Below are positions 41,557-50,705 of a stretch of 64,000 nucleotides of DNA, one piece after another (the first letter of the stretch is position 1; each line of letters opens with the position of its first letter). The DNA is from Mycolicibacterium aichiense (GTDB lineage Bacteria > Actinomycetota > Actinomycetes > Mycobacteriales > Mycobacteriaceae), in the NCBI RefSeq assembly GCF_010726245.1, contig NZ_AP022561.1, forward strand, positions 5,518,001 to 5,582,000. The letters run 5' to 3'. The notes beneath the pieces are model-generated. The model was given only the letters and a program-made list of their open reading frames with translations, was not told the DNA's origin and ran no database searches. The translations under genes and the position numbers were made by a program.

Positions 41557-43383
41557 TTAGTCGGCTTCGGCAAGGCGCTGCTTGAGCGCCTCGAACTCAT
41601 CCTTCACCCCGGTCGGCAGCTTCTCGCCGACGAAGGAGAACCACTCCTCGATCTGCGGCAGCTCGTCGCGCCATTCCTGGACGTTGACCGCCAACGCCTC
41701 GTTGACGTCGGCCGGGTCGGCGTCCAGGCCCTCGAGGTCCAGGTCGGCGGCGCTCGGCACGATGCCGATCGGCGTGGTGGAGCCGTTGGCCTTGCCCTCG
41801 ACCCGCTCGATGATCCACTTCATCACGCGGCTGTTCTCGCCGAAGCCCGGCCACAGGAAGCGGCCGTCGTCGCCGCGGCGGAACCAGTTGACGAAGAAGA
41901 TCTTCGGCATCTTCGACTCGTCGGCGTTCTTGCCGAGGTTGATCCAGTGGGCGAAGTAGTCGCCGACGTTGTAGCCGAGGAACGGCAGCATCGCCATCGG
42001 GTCGCGGCGGACGGTGCCGACCTTGCCCTCGGCGGCGGCGGTCTGCTCGGAGCCCAGCGTCGCGCCGATGAAGACGCCGTGCTGCCAGTCGCGAGCCTGG
42101 GTCACCAGCGGCACCGTGGTCTTGCGGCGGCCGCCGAACAGAATCGCCGAGATCGGCACGCCCTGCGGATCGTCCCATTCGGGGGCCAAGGTCGGGCATT
42201 GCGACATCGGGGTGCAGTAGCGCGAGTTCGGATGAGCTGCCTTGTCACTGGACTCGGGCGTCCAGTCGTTGCCCTTCCAGTCGATCAAGTGCTGGGGGTC
42301 GCCTTCGAGGCCCTCCCACCACACGCCGCCGTCATCGGTCAGTGCGACGTTGGTGAAGACGGTGTTGCCTGCCGCGACGGTCTTCATGGCGTTGGGGTTG
42401 GAGCTCCAGTTGGTGCCCGGCGCGACGCCGAAGAAACCGAACTCCGGGTTGGTGGCATACAGCCGGCCGTCCTTGCCGAAGCGCATCCAGGCGATGTCGT
42501 CGCCGACGGTCTCGGCGCGCCACCCGGGGATGGTCGGCTGCAGCATCGCGAGGTTGGTCTTGCCACACGCCGACGGGAACGCGGCGGCGACGAAGTACGA
42601 CTTGTTCTCCGGGGAGATGAGCTTGAGGATCAGCATGTGCTCGGCGAGCCAGCCCTCGTCATGCGCCATGGCCGAGGCGATGCGCAGCGAGTAGCACTTC
42701 TTGCCCAGCAGCGCGTTGCCGCCATAACCCGAGCCGAAGCTCCAGATCTCGCGGGTCTCCGGGAAGTGGGTGATGTACTTGGTGTCGTTGCACGGCCACG
42801 GCACGTCTTGTTCGCCCGGCGCCAGCGGCGCGCCCAGTGAATGCAGCGCCTTGACGAAGAAGCCGTCCTCGCCGATCTTCTCCAGCGCGGCCTTGCCCAT
42901 CCGGGTCATCGTCCGCATCGAGACGACCACATATTCGGAGTCGGTGATCTCGACACCGAGCTTGGGGTCGTCAGCACCGAGCGGACCCATGCAGAACGGC
43001 ACCACGTACATGGTGCGACCGCGCATCGAGCCGCGGTACAGGTCGGTCATGAGGCCGCGCATCTCGGCCGGGTCCATCCAGTTGTTCGTGGGGCCGGCGT
43101 CGATCTCCCGCTGCGAGCAGATGAAGGTGCGCGACTCGACGCGCGCGACGTCCGACGGCGCCGAACGGGCGAGATAGGAGCTGGGCTCCTCGGTGTCGCT
43201 GAGTTTCGTGAAGGTTCCGGCGGCGACCAATTCCTCGCACAACCGCTGGTATTCCTCTTCGGAGCCGTCGGCGAAGACCACCCGGTCGGGCTGCGTGAGT
43301 TCGGCGACTTCTTGGACCCAAGCGAGCAGGCCCTGATGCTTGGTCGGTGCGTTATCCAGACCGGGGATGGTCGCTGAAGTCAT
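41557..43383 (-). CDS. pckA: Phosphoenolpyruvate carboxykinase (GTP)
   Basis: 608 residues, the normal length for the GTP-dependent enzyme. The kinase P-loop is in [13 protein letters not shown]; the reactive Cys of the GTP class lies in this loop. [27 protein letters not shown] and [25 protein letters not shown] are further family blocks. It converts oxaloacetate plus GTP to phosphoenolpyruvate, the first step of gluconeogenesis from lipids. The ATG at 43383 is preceded by GCAGGAGAA. In M. tuberculosis pckA (Rv0211) has the same neighbours. Confidence 0.95.
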   Translation of the reverse strand: MTSATIPGLDNAPTKHQGLLAWVQEVAELTQPDRVVFADGSEEEYQRLCEELVAAGTFTKLSDTEEPSSYLARSAPSDVARVESRTFICSQREIDAGPTNNWMDPAEMRGLMTDLYRGSMRGRTMYVVPFCMGPLGADDPKLGVEITDSEYVVVSMRTMTRMGKAALEKIGEDGFFVKALHSLGAPLAPGEQDVPWPCNDTKYITHFPETREIWSFGSGYGGNALLGKKCYSLRIASAMAHDEGWLAEHMLILKLISPENKSYFVAAAFPSACGKTNLAMLQPTIPGWRAETVGDDIAWMRFGKDGRLYATNPEFGFFGVAPGTNWSSNPNAMKTVAAGNTVFTNVALTDDGGVWWEGLEGDPQHLIDWKGNDWTPESSDKAAHPNSRYCTPMSQCPTLAPEWDDPQGVPISAILFGGRRKTTVPLVTQARDWQHGVFIGATLGSEQTAAAEGKVGTVRRDPMAMLPFLGYNVGDYFAHWINLGKNADESKMPKIFFVNWFRRGDDGRFLWPGFGENSRVMKWIIERVEGKANGSTTPIGIVPSAADLDLEGLDADPADVNEALAVNVQEWRDELPQIEEWFSFVGEKLPTGVKDEFEALKQRLAEAD

Positions 43384-43464
43384 CGCTCTATTCTCCTGCT
43401 TACTTTTATGGCCAGGACGCAGGCCGGATTCCGCGCCGAGACACGGTCCTCCCTGAAAAGTAGG

Positions 43465-43492
43465 TTAACGCGGGTGAGATACCCGCGGTTAA
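43465..43492. promoter_or_regulatory. Near-perfect palindrome upstream of pckA
   Basis: The 28-base segment has arms TTAACGCGGGT and ACCCGCGGTTAA around GAGAT. The inner 7-base arms (CGCGGGT at 43469-43475, ACCCGCG at 43481-43487) are perfect; the outer TTAA extends them with one inserted base. It lies 82 bases or more before the pckA ATG and could be an operator or the terminator of the gene upstream. Confidence 0.5.
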
Positions 43493-43512
43493 TCGGGATT
43501 ATGTCCGATCAC

Positions 43513-44970
43513 TCACAGGAACGATTCAGAAGCCCGCGAATTGGCCTGTTTAGCGGTATCAATCGCGCCGAGTTCTTCTCGCACGGCCGCCAGCGCACTC
43601 TCGATCACCGGGACATGACGGTCCCGGGCCGCGGCCGCGCGAGCACCGGCGGTCGCGTGTTCGCGGATCTCCCGGTCGATGCGGGCGATGGTGTCCTCGG
43701 TTCGGGCATGGTCCGCGGCGTCGCGTTCGGCGGCGGCACCGCCCAGTGACGCCTCGGCCGCCAGCACGCGGGCGCCCACCCATTCCTCCACCGCGGTGCA
43801 CTGCCGGCCGACGACCTGCACCACCCACCGGTCGAGGACGGCTCGGTCGTGCAAGAGGCCACGGACTCCGACCACCCACACGGTCAGGACAACCCCGATC
43901 ACGGCGCCGCCGAGCGCGCCGCCGACCGCCCATTGCGGTGCCAGGTCCGCGAACACCCGGCTCAGGGTCAAGGCCGCCCCGAAACCGAAGCCGCCACCCA
44001 GCAGCAGCATCAATCGGGTCTCCGCACCGCGGGCCCGCGACGGGGCTGCGCCCACCTCCACCGCGGGGCGCGAGTGCACCGGCTCGACCACCAGACCCAG
44101 TTCCTCGCCGACATCCGCCAGGTGCCGGGTAACGCCGGCGGCGACGTCGTCGGCCACCTCCTCGGCGCGGCGTCGAACCTCGTCGGGGAAGCGGGCAAGG
44201 TCGCGTCGGCTCAGCCCCGCCAGGTCTTCCTGCAACTCGGTCCGCACCGACGCGCACCGGTTGCGGGCGAAATAGGTCAGCGCAAGGCGGGCCTGCGCAA
44301 TCTGGGCGCGCAGCGCGATGGACCTCTGCGACTTGTCCACCCGGTATCGGTGCACCGCCGCGGCGCGCTCGGCCCGCAGGGCAGCCAGCCGTGCATCCCG
44401 GCCGGTGCCCACGGCGTCGAGTTCCAACCGCCGGTGCACTCCGAGCAGCCGATTCTCGATGGCCCGCAGGCGATTTCGTCGATCTCGGGTTTCGTCGGTG
44501 AGGAGCTCGCGCAACGCGGTGACGAGGTCGTCGATCACGGGAGCCCCCAGATCGGGCGCGGCGGCCGTGCCGACCCACCGCATGTCGCGGTAGCGCGGCG
44601 CCCGCCGCGCCAGCAGCACACGGTCGGCGTCGAGCACGTCGCGCCACGTGCGATGGACGTCGATCTTGGCCACCACGCCGATGACGGCGTCGGTGTCGGC
44701 GGCGACGGAATCCAGCAGCGCACAGTCCGACTCGGTGAGCGGCGCGGTGGCCGACACGACGAACACCACCGCTGCGGGTGCGTGGCCTGCGGCCAGTTCC
44801 TCGGCTTCGACCACGGTGTGCTCGGGCAGCCGCTCCCGCAGAGCGGTGGCCACACTGCTGGTCCCGGCCAGCCACGGACCGGCCACCAGCGCCACGTCGC
44901 GCCGGACGATCGCGGGCGTCGGCAGGGCCGCGTCGATCTGAGATACCAGCAACTCGACGCGGTCGGTCAC
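43513..44970 (-). CDS. GTPase-like membrane protein with degenerate P-loop (Rv0210-like)
   Basis: 485 residues from GTG 44970, which overlaps the stop of the partner gene by four bases. A Walker-A-like segment ALVAGPWLAGTSSVATAL lacks the lysine. VGVVAKIDVHRT resembles a G4 (T/NKxD) motif. The central region is long and helical, rich in Arg/Ala (coiled-coil-like). Two adjacent hydrophobic segments at about residues 325-385 (LMLLLGGGFGFGAALT and VGGALGGAVIGVVLTVWVV) could form a membrane hairpin. The arrangement recalls dynamin-like proteins, but GTP binding is doubtful. Gene order matches Rv0210. Confidence 0.65.
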   Translation of the reverse strand: MTDRVELLVSQIDAALPTPAIVRRDVALVAGPWLAGTSSVATALRERLPEHTVVEAEELAAGHAPAAVVFVVSATAPLTESDCALLDSVAADTDAVIGVVAKIDVHRTWRDVLDADRVLLARRAPRYRDMRWVGTAAAPDLGAPVIDDLVTALRELLTDETRDRRNRLRAIENRLLGVHRRLELDAVGTGRDARLAALRAERAAAVHRYRVDKSQRSIALRAQIAQARLALTYFARNRCASVRTELQEDLAGLSRRDLARFPDEVRRRAEEVADDVAAGVTRHLADVGEELGLVVEPVHSRPAVEVGAAPSRARGAETRLMLLLGGGFGFGAALTLSRVFADLAPQWAVGGALGGAVIGVVLTVWVVGVRGLLHDRAVLDRWVVQVVGRQCTAVEEWVGARVLAAEASLGGAAAERDAADHARTEDTIARIDREIREHATAGARAAAARDRHVPVIESALAAVREELGAIDTAKQANSRASESFL

Positions 44971-45866
44971 GGCAGCGCTTCCGGGATACCGCCTGCGCGT
45001 TCCCACAGCCGCAGCGAGCCGCGGGCGATGTCGGCGCCGCACCGGCTGTGCAGCCGCGACACCGGCCCACCCGAATACCGCTGCCAGACAACGGCGCGCC
45101 GCAGGTGGGCTTGAGCGCTGACGTCGGCATCCACGGTCATCCCCGCGGCCTGCACCACGTCGATCGCCGCGGCCATCCTCGCGGCGACGGCCTCCTCGGC
45201 CGCCGAATCGCCGAACTCCTCGGTCAACCGGCGGTAGCGCACCGGTGCCGCGGCCGCCTCGAGCCCGGCGAGCAATCCGTCGAGTGCGCTCGCCTGGCGC
45301 AGCGCCGAGATCACTGCGGTTCGGTCCGCACCATTGCGCAGCGCCAGCACCGCGTGCGCGATACCGAACAGGTCGAGGTCGACGAGCAGTCGCCGGCGCA
45401 CCGCGTCCGGCAGCGCATGCCGACCCGTCGCGAACCGGTCGGTGGAGCCCAGGTCGGCCGGGTCGACGGTCAGTCTCCGCAGCGCGCCGAGCATCTCGTC
45501 GTCCAGGATCCGATCGTCCACAGCGGCCGCCGCCGCCAGCCCGGCCAACGGATAGACCGGCACACCCACTCGCTCGCTGAGCAGCCGGCAGCGCTCGGCC
45601 GCCGCCGCGACCGGCCCGCTTCCGCCGAATCCGGTCAGGTCGGCCTTGTTCAGGACGGCGACGACAGGCCTCGGCGAGGTGGTCAGCGCGTGCCGGTCCT
45701 CCGGCTTCACGGTCTCGGCGAAGACGTGAACGTCCAGGTCGGCAGCCGCAGTCGATGTCACCACCGCCACACCGGCCCCACGCAGCACGCGAGTCACAGT
45801 GCGCCGGCCGCACCCTGGCCTGCCGACCACCCTGACCCGCACCGGCAGCCCCACCACATCGGACAT
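44967..45866 (-). CDS. GTPase-like protein with Arg-substituted P-loop (Rv0209-like)
   Basis: 299 residues from ATG 45866 (N-terminus MSDVVGLPVRVRV). In-frame GTG codons at 45938 and 45935 would add about 24 residues, and I cannot decide among them. The P-loop reads VVGRPGCGRRT, with Arg in place of the invariant Lys; VAVLNKADLTG is a good G4 NKxD motif. The rest is mostly helical. It overlaps the following gene by four bases, so both form one unit as Rv0209-Rv0210 do. The pair may be a dynamin-like membrane system, but this is inference. Confidence 0.65.
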   Translation of the reverse strand: MSDVVGLPVRVRVVGRPGCGRRTVTRVLRGAGVAVVTSTAAADLDVHVFAETVKPEDRHALTTSPRPVVAVLNKADLTGFGGSGPVAAAAERCRLLSERVGVPVYPLAGLAAAAAVDDRILDDEMLGALRRLTVDPADLGSTDRFATGRHALPDAVRRRLLVDLDLFGIAHAVLALRNGADRTAVISALRQASALDGLLAGLEAAAAPVRYRRLTEEFGDSAAEEAVAARMAAAIDVVQAAGMTVDADVSAQAHLRRAVVWQRYSGGPVSRLHSRCGADIARGSLRLWERAGGIPEALP

Positions 45867-45959
45867 GCTGGCATCAGCGGGCGTGTGGCGCGAGCCACTA
45901 CCAGGAGAAGGCAACTGTTGGGTATCAATCTGCACCACGGAGCGGGTACACCTCTGTTC

Positions 45960-46718
45960 ATGAGCGACCATGGACGGATGCATGCGCAGCGCCAAGGTGG
46001 CTCAGCCACGCCCGATGCCTGGCCGGCGCATCCCTATCCCCGGATCACCAGCTTCCGTTCCCGACGTTCCACGTTGACCGAATCCCAGCAGGACGCGTGG
46101 GACCGGCTGTGGCCGGAAATGGGCACGATGGCCCGTGATGGCCAGAGGCCCGCGGGGCTGCTGGACACCGCGGCATGGTTCGGCAGGCAGGCACCCGTCG
46201 TCCTGGAGATCGGCTGCGGAACCGGTACGTCGACCCTGGCGATGGCGATGGCCGAGCCGGACATCGACGTGGTGGCGGCCGAGGTCTACAAACGCGGGCT
46301 GGCTCAGCTGCTCAGCGCTGTCGGGCGCGAAGGCGTGACCAACATCCGACTGGTCCGCGGCGATGCCGTCGACGTCCTGGAGAACATGTTCTCCCCCGGA
46401 TCGCTGACCGGGGTCCGGGTGTTCTTCCCGGACCCGTGGCCGAAATCACGGCACCACAAACGCCGGCTGCTGCAGCCGAACACGATCTCGCTGATTGCCG
46501 ACCGACTGCGGCCGGGCGGTGTGCTGCACGCCGCCACCGACCACGCGGGCTACGCCGAGCAGATCGCCGAGGCCGGCGATGCCGAACCCCTGCTGCGCCG
46601 CGTGCGGCCGGGTGACGAGCTGCCGATCTCGGTGCAACGCCCGCGGACCAAATACGAGACGAAGGCCGCTGAGGCGGGCAGCGCGGTGGCCGAACTTCTG
46701 TGGGTGAGACAACGATGA
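45960..46718 (+). CDS. trmB: tRNA (guanine-N7-)-methyltransferase
   Basis: 252 residues from ATG 45960 (N-terminus MSDHGRMHAQ); ATG 45978 is an alternative. SAM-binding block VLEIGCGTGTSTLAMA and the TrmB signature VFFPDPWPKSRHHKRRLLQ are clear. It methylates G46 in the variable loop of tRNAs in the cytosol. The stop overlaps the following NYN gene (ATGA). In-frame sequence upstream of the start is not part of the protein: it is antisense to the GTPase-like gene. Confidence 0.9.
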   Translation: MSDHGRMHAQRQGGSATPDAWPAHPYPRITSFRSRRSTLTESQQDAWDRLWPEMGTMARDGQRPAGLLDTAAWFGRQAPVVLEIGCGTGTSTLAMAMAEPDIDVVAAEVYKRGLAQLLSAVGREGVTNIRLVRGDAVDVLENMFSPGSLTGVRVFFPDPWPKSRHHKRRLLQPNTISLIADRLRPGGVLHAATDHAGYAEQIAEAGDAEPLLRRVRPGDELPISVQRPRTKYETKAAEAGSAVAELLWVRQR

Positions 46719-47404
46719 GTGTGATCGAAGACGCGACGGCACCCGCGCTGCCGGGCAGCGGCGATCAGCCGGCGGGTCCGCCGATTCAGCGGGTACTACT
46801 GGTCTGGGACGCGCCCAACCTGGACATGGGCCTGGGTTCGATCCTCGGCGGCCGACCGACCGCCGCACACCGGCCGCGATTCGACGCCCTGGGCCGCTGG
46901 CTCCTGACCCGCACCGCCGAACTGTCGGCCGGCCACCCGGATATCTCGGTGGAACCGGAGGCGACTGTGTTCACCAACATCGCGCCCGGCAGCGCGGACG
47001 TCGTTCGCCCCTGGGTGGAGGCGCTGCGCAACGTGGGTTTCGCGGTGTTCGCCAAGCCCAAAATCGACGAGGACAGTGACGTCGACTCCGACATGCTGGC
47101 CCACATCGAGTTGCGTCGCACCGAGGGTCTGGCAGCCGTGCTGGTCGCCTCGGCCGACGGGCAGGCGTTCCGCGCGCCGCTGGAGGAAATCGCGAAGTCG
47201 GGCACCCCCGCCTACGTGCTCGGATTTCGCGAACATGCCAGCTGGGCGTTAGCGTCGGATACCTTGGAGTTTGTCGACCTGGAGGACATTCCTGGTGTTT
47301 TCCGAGAGCCGCTGCCGCGAATCGGCCTAGATTCGCTCCCAGAGCAGGGGGCATGGCTACAACCGTTCCGGCCGCTGTCCTCATTACTGACATCGCGCGT
47401 CTGA
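46715..47404 (+). CDS. NYN-domain (PIN-like ribonuclease fold) protein, Rv0207c-like
   Basis: 229 residues from ATG 46715, overlapping the trmB stop. The NYN fold is marked by VLLVWDAPNLDMGLGSILG at about residue 30, with the acidic residues DSDVDSDMLAHIEL and VLVASADGQAFRAPL downstream, where the PIN-type acidic cluster is expected. NYN proteins are usually nucleases acting on RNA; activity here is not shown. It is followed by mmpL3 after a 49-base gap, as in M. tuberculosis Rv0208c-Rv0206c. Confidence 0.82.
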   Translation: MSVIEDATAPALPGSGDQPAGPPIQRVLLVWDAPNLDMGLGSILGGRPTAAHRPRFDALGRWLLTRTAELSAGHPDISVEPEATVFTNIAPGSADVVRPWVEALRNVGFAVFAKPKIDEDSDVDSDMLAHIELRRTEGLAAVLVASADGQAFRAPLEEIAKSGTPAYVLGFREHASWALASDTLEFVDLEDIPGVFREPLPRIGLDSLPEQGAWLQPFRPLSSLLTSRV

Positions 47405-47453
47405 GTAGGAGAAACCGATGCGCAGGTCGCAGAAGATTTGGTTAGGAGCTTAG

Positions 47454-50400
47454 GTGTTCGCCTGGTGGGGTCGAACTGTGTATCGATATCGATACATCGT
47501 GATCGCGGTGATGGTCGCACTATGCCTCGGTGGCGCCGTATACGGGGCCTCGTTGGGCAAGCATGTCACCCAGAGCGGTTTCTACGACAACAGCAGCGAG
47601 TCGGTACGGGCCTCGACGCTCGCCGACGAGGTGTACGGCCGTGACCGCACCAGCCACGTGGTCGCCATCCTGACGCCGCCGGGCGACGAGAAGGTGACTG
47701 ACAAGACCTGGCAGAAGAAGGTCACCGATGAGCTTGACCAAGTGGTCAAGGACTACCCCGATCAGATCGTGGGCTGGGTCGGCTGGCTGAAAGCTCCCGA
47801 CACCACCGACCCGACCGTCAATCAGATGAAGACGGCGGATCTGCGTCATACCTTCATCAGCATCCCGCTCAAGGGCGACGACGACGACACGATCCTGAAG
47901 AACTACCAGACCATCGAGCCGGCTCTCAAGAAGGTCAACGGCGGCACTATCCAGCTCGCCGGCCTCAATCCGCTTGCCAGCGAGCTCACTGGAACTATCG
48001 GCACCGATCAGCAACGCGCCGAGCTCGCGATCGTCCCGTTGGTGGCCGTGGTCCTGTTCTTCGTCTTCGGCGGTGCCGTCGCGGCTGCGTTGCCCGCCAT
48101 CATCGGTGGCCTCACGATCGGCGGGGCCCTCGGCATACTCCGGCTGACCGCCGAGTTCGGACCGGTGCATTTCTTCGCCCAGCCCGTCGTGACGATGATG
48201 GGCTTCGGCATCGCCATCGACTATGGATTGTTCGTGGTCAGCAGATTCCGGGAGGAACTTGCCGAAGGCTACGACGTCGAAGCGGCGGTACGGCGGTCGG
48301 TGATGACGTCGGGACGCACCGTGGCCTTCTCCTCGGTCATCATCGTGGCGTCATCGCTACCGCTTCTGCTGATCCCGCTGGGCTTCCTGAAGTCGATTAC
48401 CTACGCGATCATCGCGTCGGTGCTGCTCGCGGCCTTCCTGTCGATCACAGTGCTGCCCGCGGTCCTGGGAATCTTGGGCGCCAACGTCGACGCGCTCGGG
48501 GTGCGGACTCTGCTTCGAGTGCCGTTCTTGGCCAACTGGCCATTCTCGCGACGGATCATCGACTGGTTCATTGAGAAAACCCAGAAGACGAAGACCCGTG
48601 AAGAGGTCGAAAAGGGATTCTGGGGCCGCCTGGTCAATGTGGTGATGAAACGACCCATCGCTTTTGCCGCGCCCATCGTGATCATCATGACGTTGCTCAT
48701 CATCCCGATGGGGCAGCTGGCGTTGGGTGGGCTCAGCGAGAAGTACCTGCCGCCGGACAACCCGGTACGCAGCGCCCAGGAGCAGTTCGACAAAGAGTTC
48801 TCCAGTTTCCGTACCGAACCGCTGACCCTGGTCATCAAGACCAACGACGGCTCACCGGTCACCGACCAGCAGCTCGACGATCTCCGTGCCGAAGCGCAGA
48901 CGGTGTCCGGCTTCGCCGGCAGCGACGACCCCTCAAAGATGTGGGAGGAGCGCTCGCCCCAGAACGGCGGATCGAAGGATCCGTCCGTGCGGGTGATTCA
49001 GAACGGCCTGATAGACAGCAGTACCGCACCGCAGAAAATCCAGCAGCTACGCGCGCTGACCCCACCCAGGGGCACTACGGTCCTGGTCGGCGGTACCCAG
49101 GCGCTGGCACAGGACAGTATTTTGACGCTGTTCGACAAGCTGCCGCTGATGGTGCTGATCCTGGTACTCACCACCACAGTCTTGATGTTCCTGGCGTTCG
49201 GCTCGGTGGTGCTTCCCATCAAGGCCGCATTGATGAGCGCACTGACGCTGGGCTCCACGATGGGCATTCTGACCTGGATGTTCGTCGAGGGCGGACACGG
49301 TTCGGGGCTGTTGAACTACACGCCACAGCCCTTGTTCGCCCCGATGATCGGTCTGATCATCGCGGTGATCTGGGGTCTGTCCACGGACTACGAGGTTTTC
49401 CTGGTCTCCCGGATGGTGGAGGCCCGCGAGCGCGGCCTGTCCACCGCGGAGGCCATCCGGATCGGCACGGCCACCACCGGCCGGCTCATCACCGGTGCCG
49501 CCCTGGTACTCGCCGTGGTGGTCGCCGCGTTCGCGTTCTCCGACCTGGTCGTGATGAAGTATCTGGCCTTCGGTCTGCTGATCGCTTTGCTGCTGGACGC
49601 CACCGTAATCCGGATGTTCCTGGTGCCGGCCATCATGAAGCTGCTCGGCGACGACTGCTGGTGGGCGCCGCGCTGGATGAAGCGCCTGCAGGTCAAGATC
49701 GGCCTCGGTGAGACCCACCTGACCGACGAGCGCAAGCGGCCGGTCATGCGGGACCCGGACCCCGCCCTGGTGGGTGCGGGGGCGCCGGTGTCGGCAGCCG
49801 GGGCCCGACGCCCGGCGCACGACCCGACCCACCCCGTCGAGGGCCGCGCGATGCCGCGTGTGGTGGGCCGCGCCGAATACCGCAACCCGCCGCCGCCGCA
49901 GGAGGCCCCGTCGGCCGCCGGAACCGCGCGGATGCCCGATCCGGTCGAAGCCCGCAGCGAGATCACCGCCGGCGGGCAGGAGCGCAGCGACCGGGGAATC
50001 ACCGCCGGCGGGCAGGAGCGCAGCGACCGGGGAATCACCGACGCACCCACCACGCGGTTCTCGGTAGCCAAGAACGCCGTCAAGAACGCGGTGAACTCGG
50101 CTGCTTCGGCGGCCAGGACCAACCGCCCGCCCACGCCGCCTGCCCCGGATCGGGAGATCGAGTCGTGGCTGGGTGAGCTGCGGGGATCCGGCGGGCAGGA
50201 GCGAAGCGACCGGGGGTCGATGCAGCCCGGTGCGCCGACTCCCCCGCCGCAGCAGCCGTCGGCACAACCGACTCAGGCGATGTCGGCTCCGGAGGACGCG
50301 ACGACAGCGATCCCGGCCCAGCGCGAGCAGAACGACGACGTCTCGCCCTCGCTCAGCGCCGAGGAGACTCGCGCCATCCCGGTCAGCCGGCCCGAGCAGG

Positions 50401-50531
50401 GCGACTCCGAGGTCGCGACCGAGAAGCTGAACGCGCGCGGCAAGAAAGAGGGCGAGGACCGCCCGCGTCGTGGCGGCGGGGCCGGCGGGGTGAGCGCGGC
50501 GGACCTGCTGCGCCGCGAAGGGCGGCTGTAA
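47454..50531 (+). CDS. mmpL3: Trehalose monomycolate flippase/transporter MmpL3
   Basis: 1025 residues from GTG 47454, preceded by TTAGGAG. It is an RND-family transporter with two blocks of transmembrane helices (about residues 185-345 and 400-425, 560-715) and two large periplasmic domains. The proton-relay pairs are at the expected places: Asp256-Tyr257 (AIDYGLF) and Asp645-Tyr646 (STDYEVF). It moves trehalose monomycolate across the inner membrane and is essential in mycobacteria. The last 280 residues are a Pro/Arg-rich disordered cytoplasmic tail containing two copies of a 12-residue repeat ITAGGQERSDRG and a third partial copy. Confidence 0.95.
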   Translation: MFAWWGRTVYRYRYIVIAVMVALCLGGAVYGASLGKHVTQSGFYDNSSESVRASTLADEVYGRDRTSHVVAILTPPGDEKVTDKTWQKKVTDELDQVVKDYPDQIVGWVGWLKAPDTTDPTVNQMKTADLRHTFISIPLKGDDDDTILKNYQTIEPALKKVNGGTIQLAGLNPLASELTGTIGTDQQRAELAIVPLVAVVLFFVFGGAVAAALPAIIGGLTIGGALGILRLTAEFGPVHFFAQPVVTMMGFGIAIDYGLFVVSRFREELAEGYDVEAAVRRSVMTSGRTVAFSSVIIVASSLPLLLIPLGFLKSITYAIIASVLLAAFLSITVLPAVLGILGANVDALGVRTLLRVPFLANWPFSRRIIDWFIEKTQKTKTREEVEKGFWGRLVNVVMKRPIAFAAPIVIIMTLLIIPMGQLALGGLSEKYLPPDNPVRSAQEQFDKEFSSFRTEPLTLVIKTNDGSPVTDQQLDDLRAEAQTVSGFAGSDDPSKMWEERSPQNGGSKDPSVRVIQNGLIDSSTAPQKIQQLRALTPPRGTTVLVGGTQALAQDSILTLFDKLPLMVLILVLTTTVLMFLAFGSVVLPIKAALMSALTLGSTMGILTWMFVEGGHGSGLLNYTPQPLFAPMIGLIIAVIWGLSTDYEVFLVSRMVEARERGLSTAEAIRIGTATTGRLITGAALVLAVVVAAFAFSDLVVMKYLAFGLLIALLLDATVIRMFLVPAIMKLLGDDCWWAPRWMKRLQVKIGLGETHLTDERKRPVMRDPDPALVGAGAPVSAAGARRPAHDPTHPVEGRAMPRVVGRAEYRNPPPPQEAPSAAGTARMPDPVEARSEITAGGQERSDRGITAGGQERSDRGITDAPTTRFSVAKNAVKNAVNSAASAARTNRPPTPPAPDREIESWLGELRGSGGQERSDRGSMQPGAPTPPPQQPSAQPTQAMSAPEDATTAIPAQREQNDDVSPSLSAEETRAIPVSRPEQGDSEVATEKLNARGKKEGEDRPRRGGGAGGVSAADLLRREGRL
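49962..50033 (+). repeat. Two tandem copies of a 36-base repeat in the mmpL3 tail
   Basis: Identical 36-base units at 49962-49997 and 49998-50033 code for ITAGGQERSDRG. A third, partial unit with one change lies near 50189-50217 (SGGQERSDRG). The repeat changes only the disordered C-terminal tail and is a likely site of length polymorphism. Confidence 0.8.
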
Positions 50532-50545
50532 GTCCATCCGGGACT

Positions 50546-50577
50546 GGGAGCGACGAGTCGGCGCGAACGTCGCTCCC
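50546..50577 (+). terminator. Terminator-like hairpin after mmpL3
   Basis: Perfect 10-base arms GGGAGCGACG (50546-50555) and CGTCGCTCCC (50568-50577), 12-base loop, 15 bases past the mmpL3 stop. No T-tract follows, as is common in mycobacteria. Confidence 0.6.
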
Positions 50578-50642
50578 TGTTCCGGCACGCGCCGAAATCT
50601 ATTTGCTGTGTGCGCCCACGTCGCGCGTAGTTGCCTGTTATA

Positions 50643-50705
50643 TATAGTGCTGGAGCTTTTTCACAAGTAACTTCCAGTCATCTCACAGGCAGCTCGGGGG
50701 AGTCC
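50643..50705 (+). promoter_or_regulatory. Candidate -10 box and leader of the large repeat-protein gene
   Basis: TATAGT at 50643-50648, within an AT-rich run unusual for this region, could be a -10 element; no good -35 is seen. GGGGGAG at 50696-50702 is the ribosome site just before the GTG at 50706. Confidence 0.35.

Noticed and set aside
43513..45813. A 766-residue reading of the GTPase-like gene
   Set aside because: The extra 280 residues are low-complexity Arg/Gly sequence in the wrong frame over the partner gene; the GTG at 44970 with GTGA coupling is better.
44778..45959. N-terminal extension of TrmB
   Set aside because: Antisense to the two GTPase-like genes; TrmB family length is reached from the ATG at 45960.
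50631..50705. TTG start for the large repeat protein
   Set aside because: GTG 50706 has a ribosome site and gives a normal signal peptide; the upstream part contains the AT-rich promoter-like stretch.
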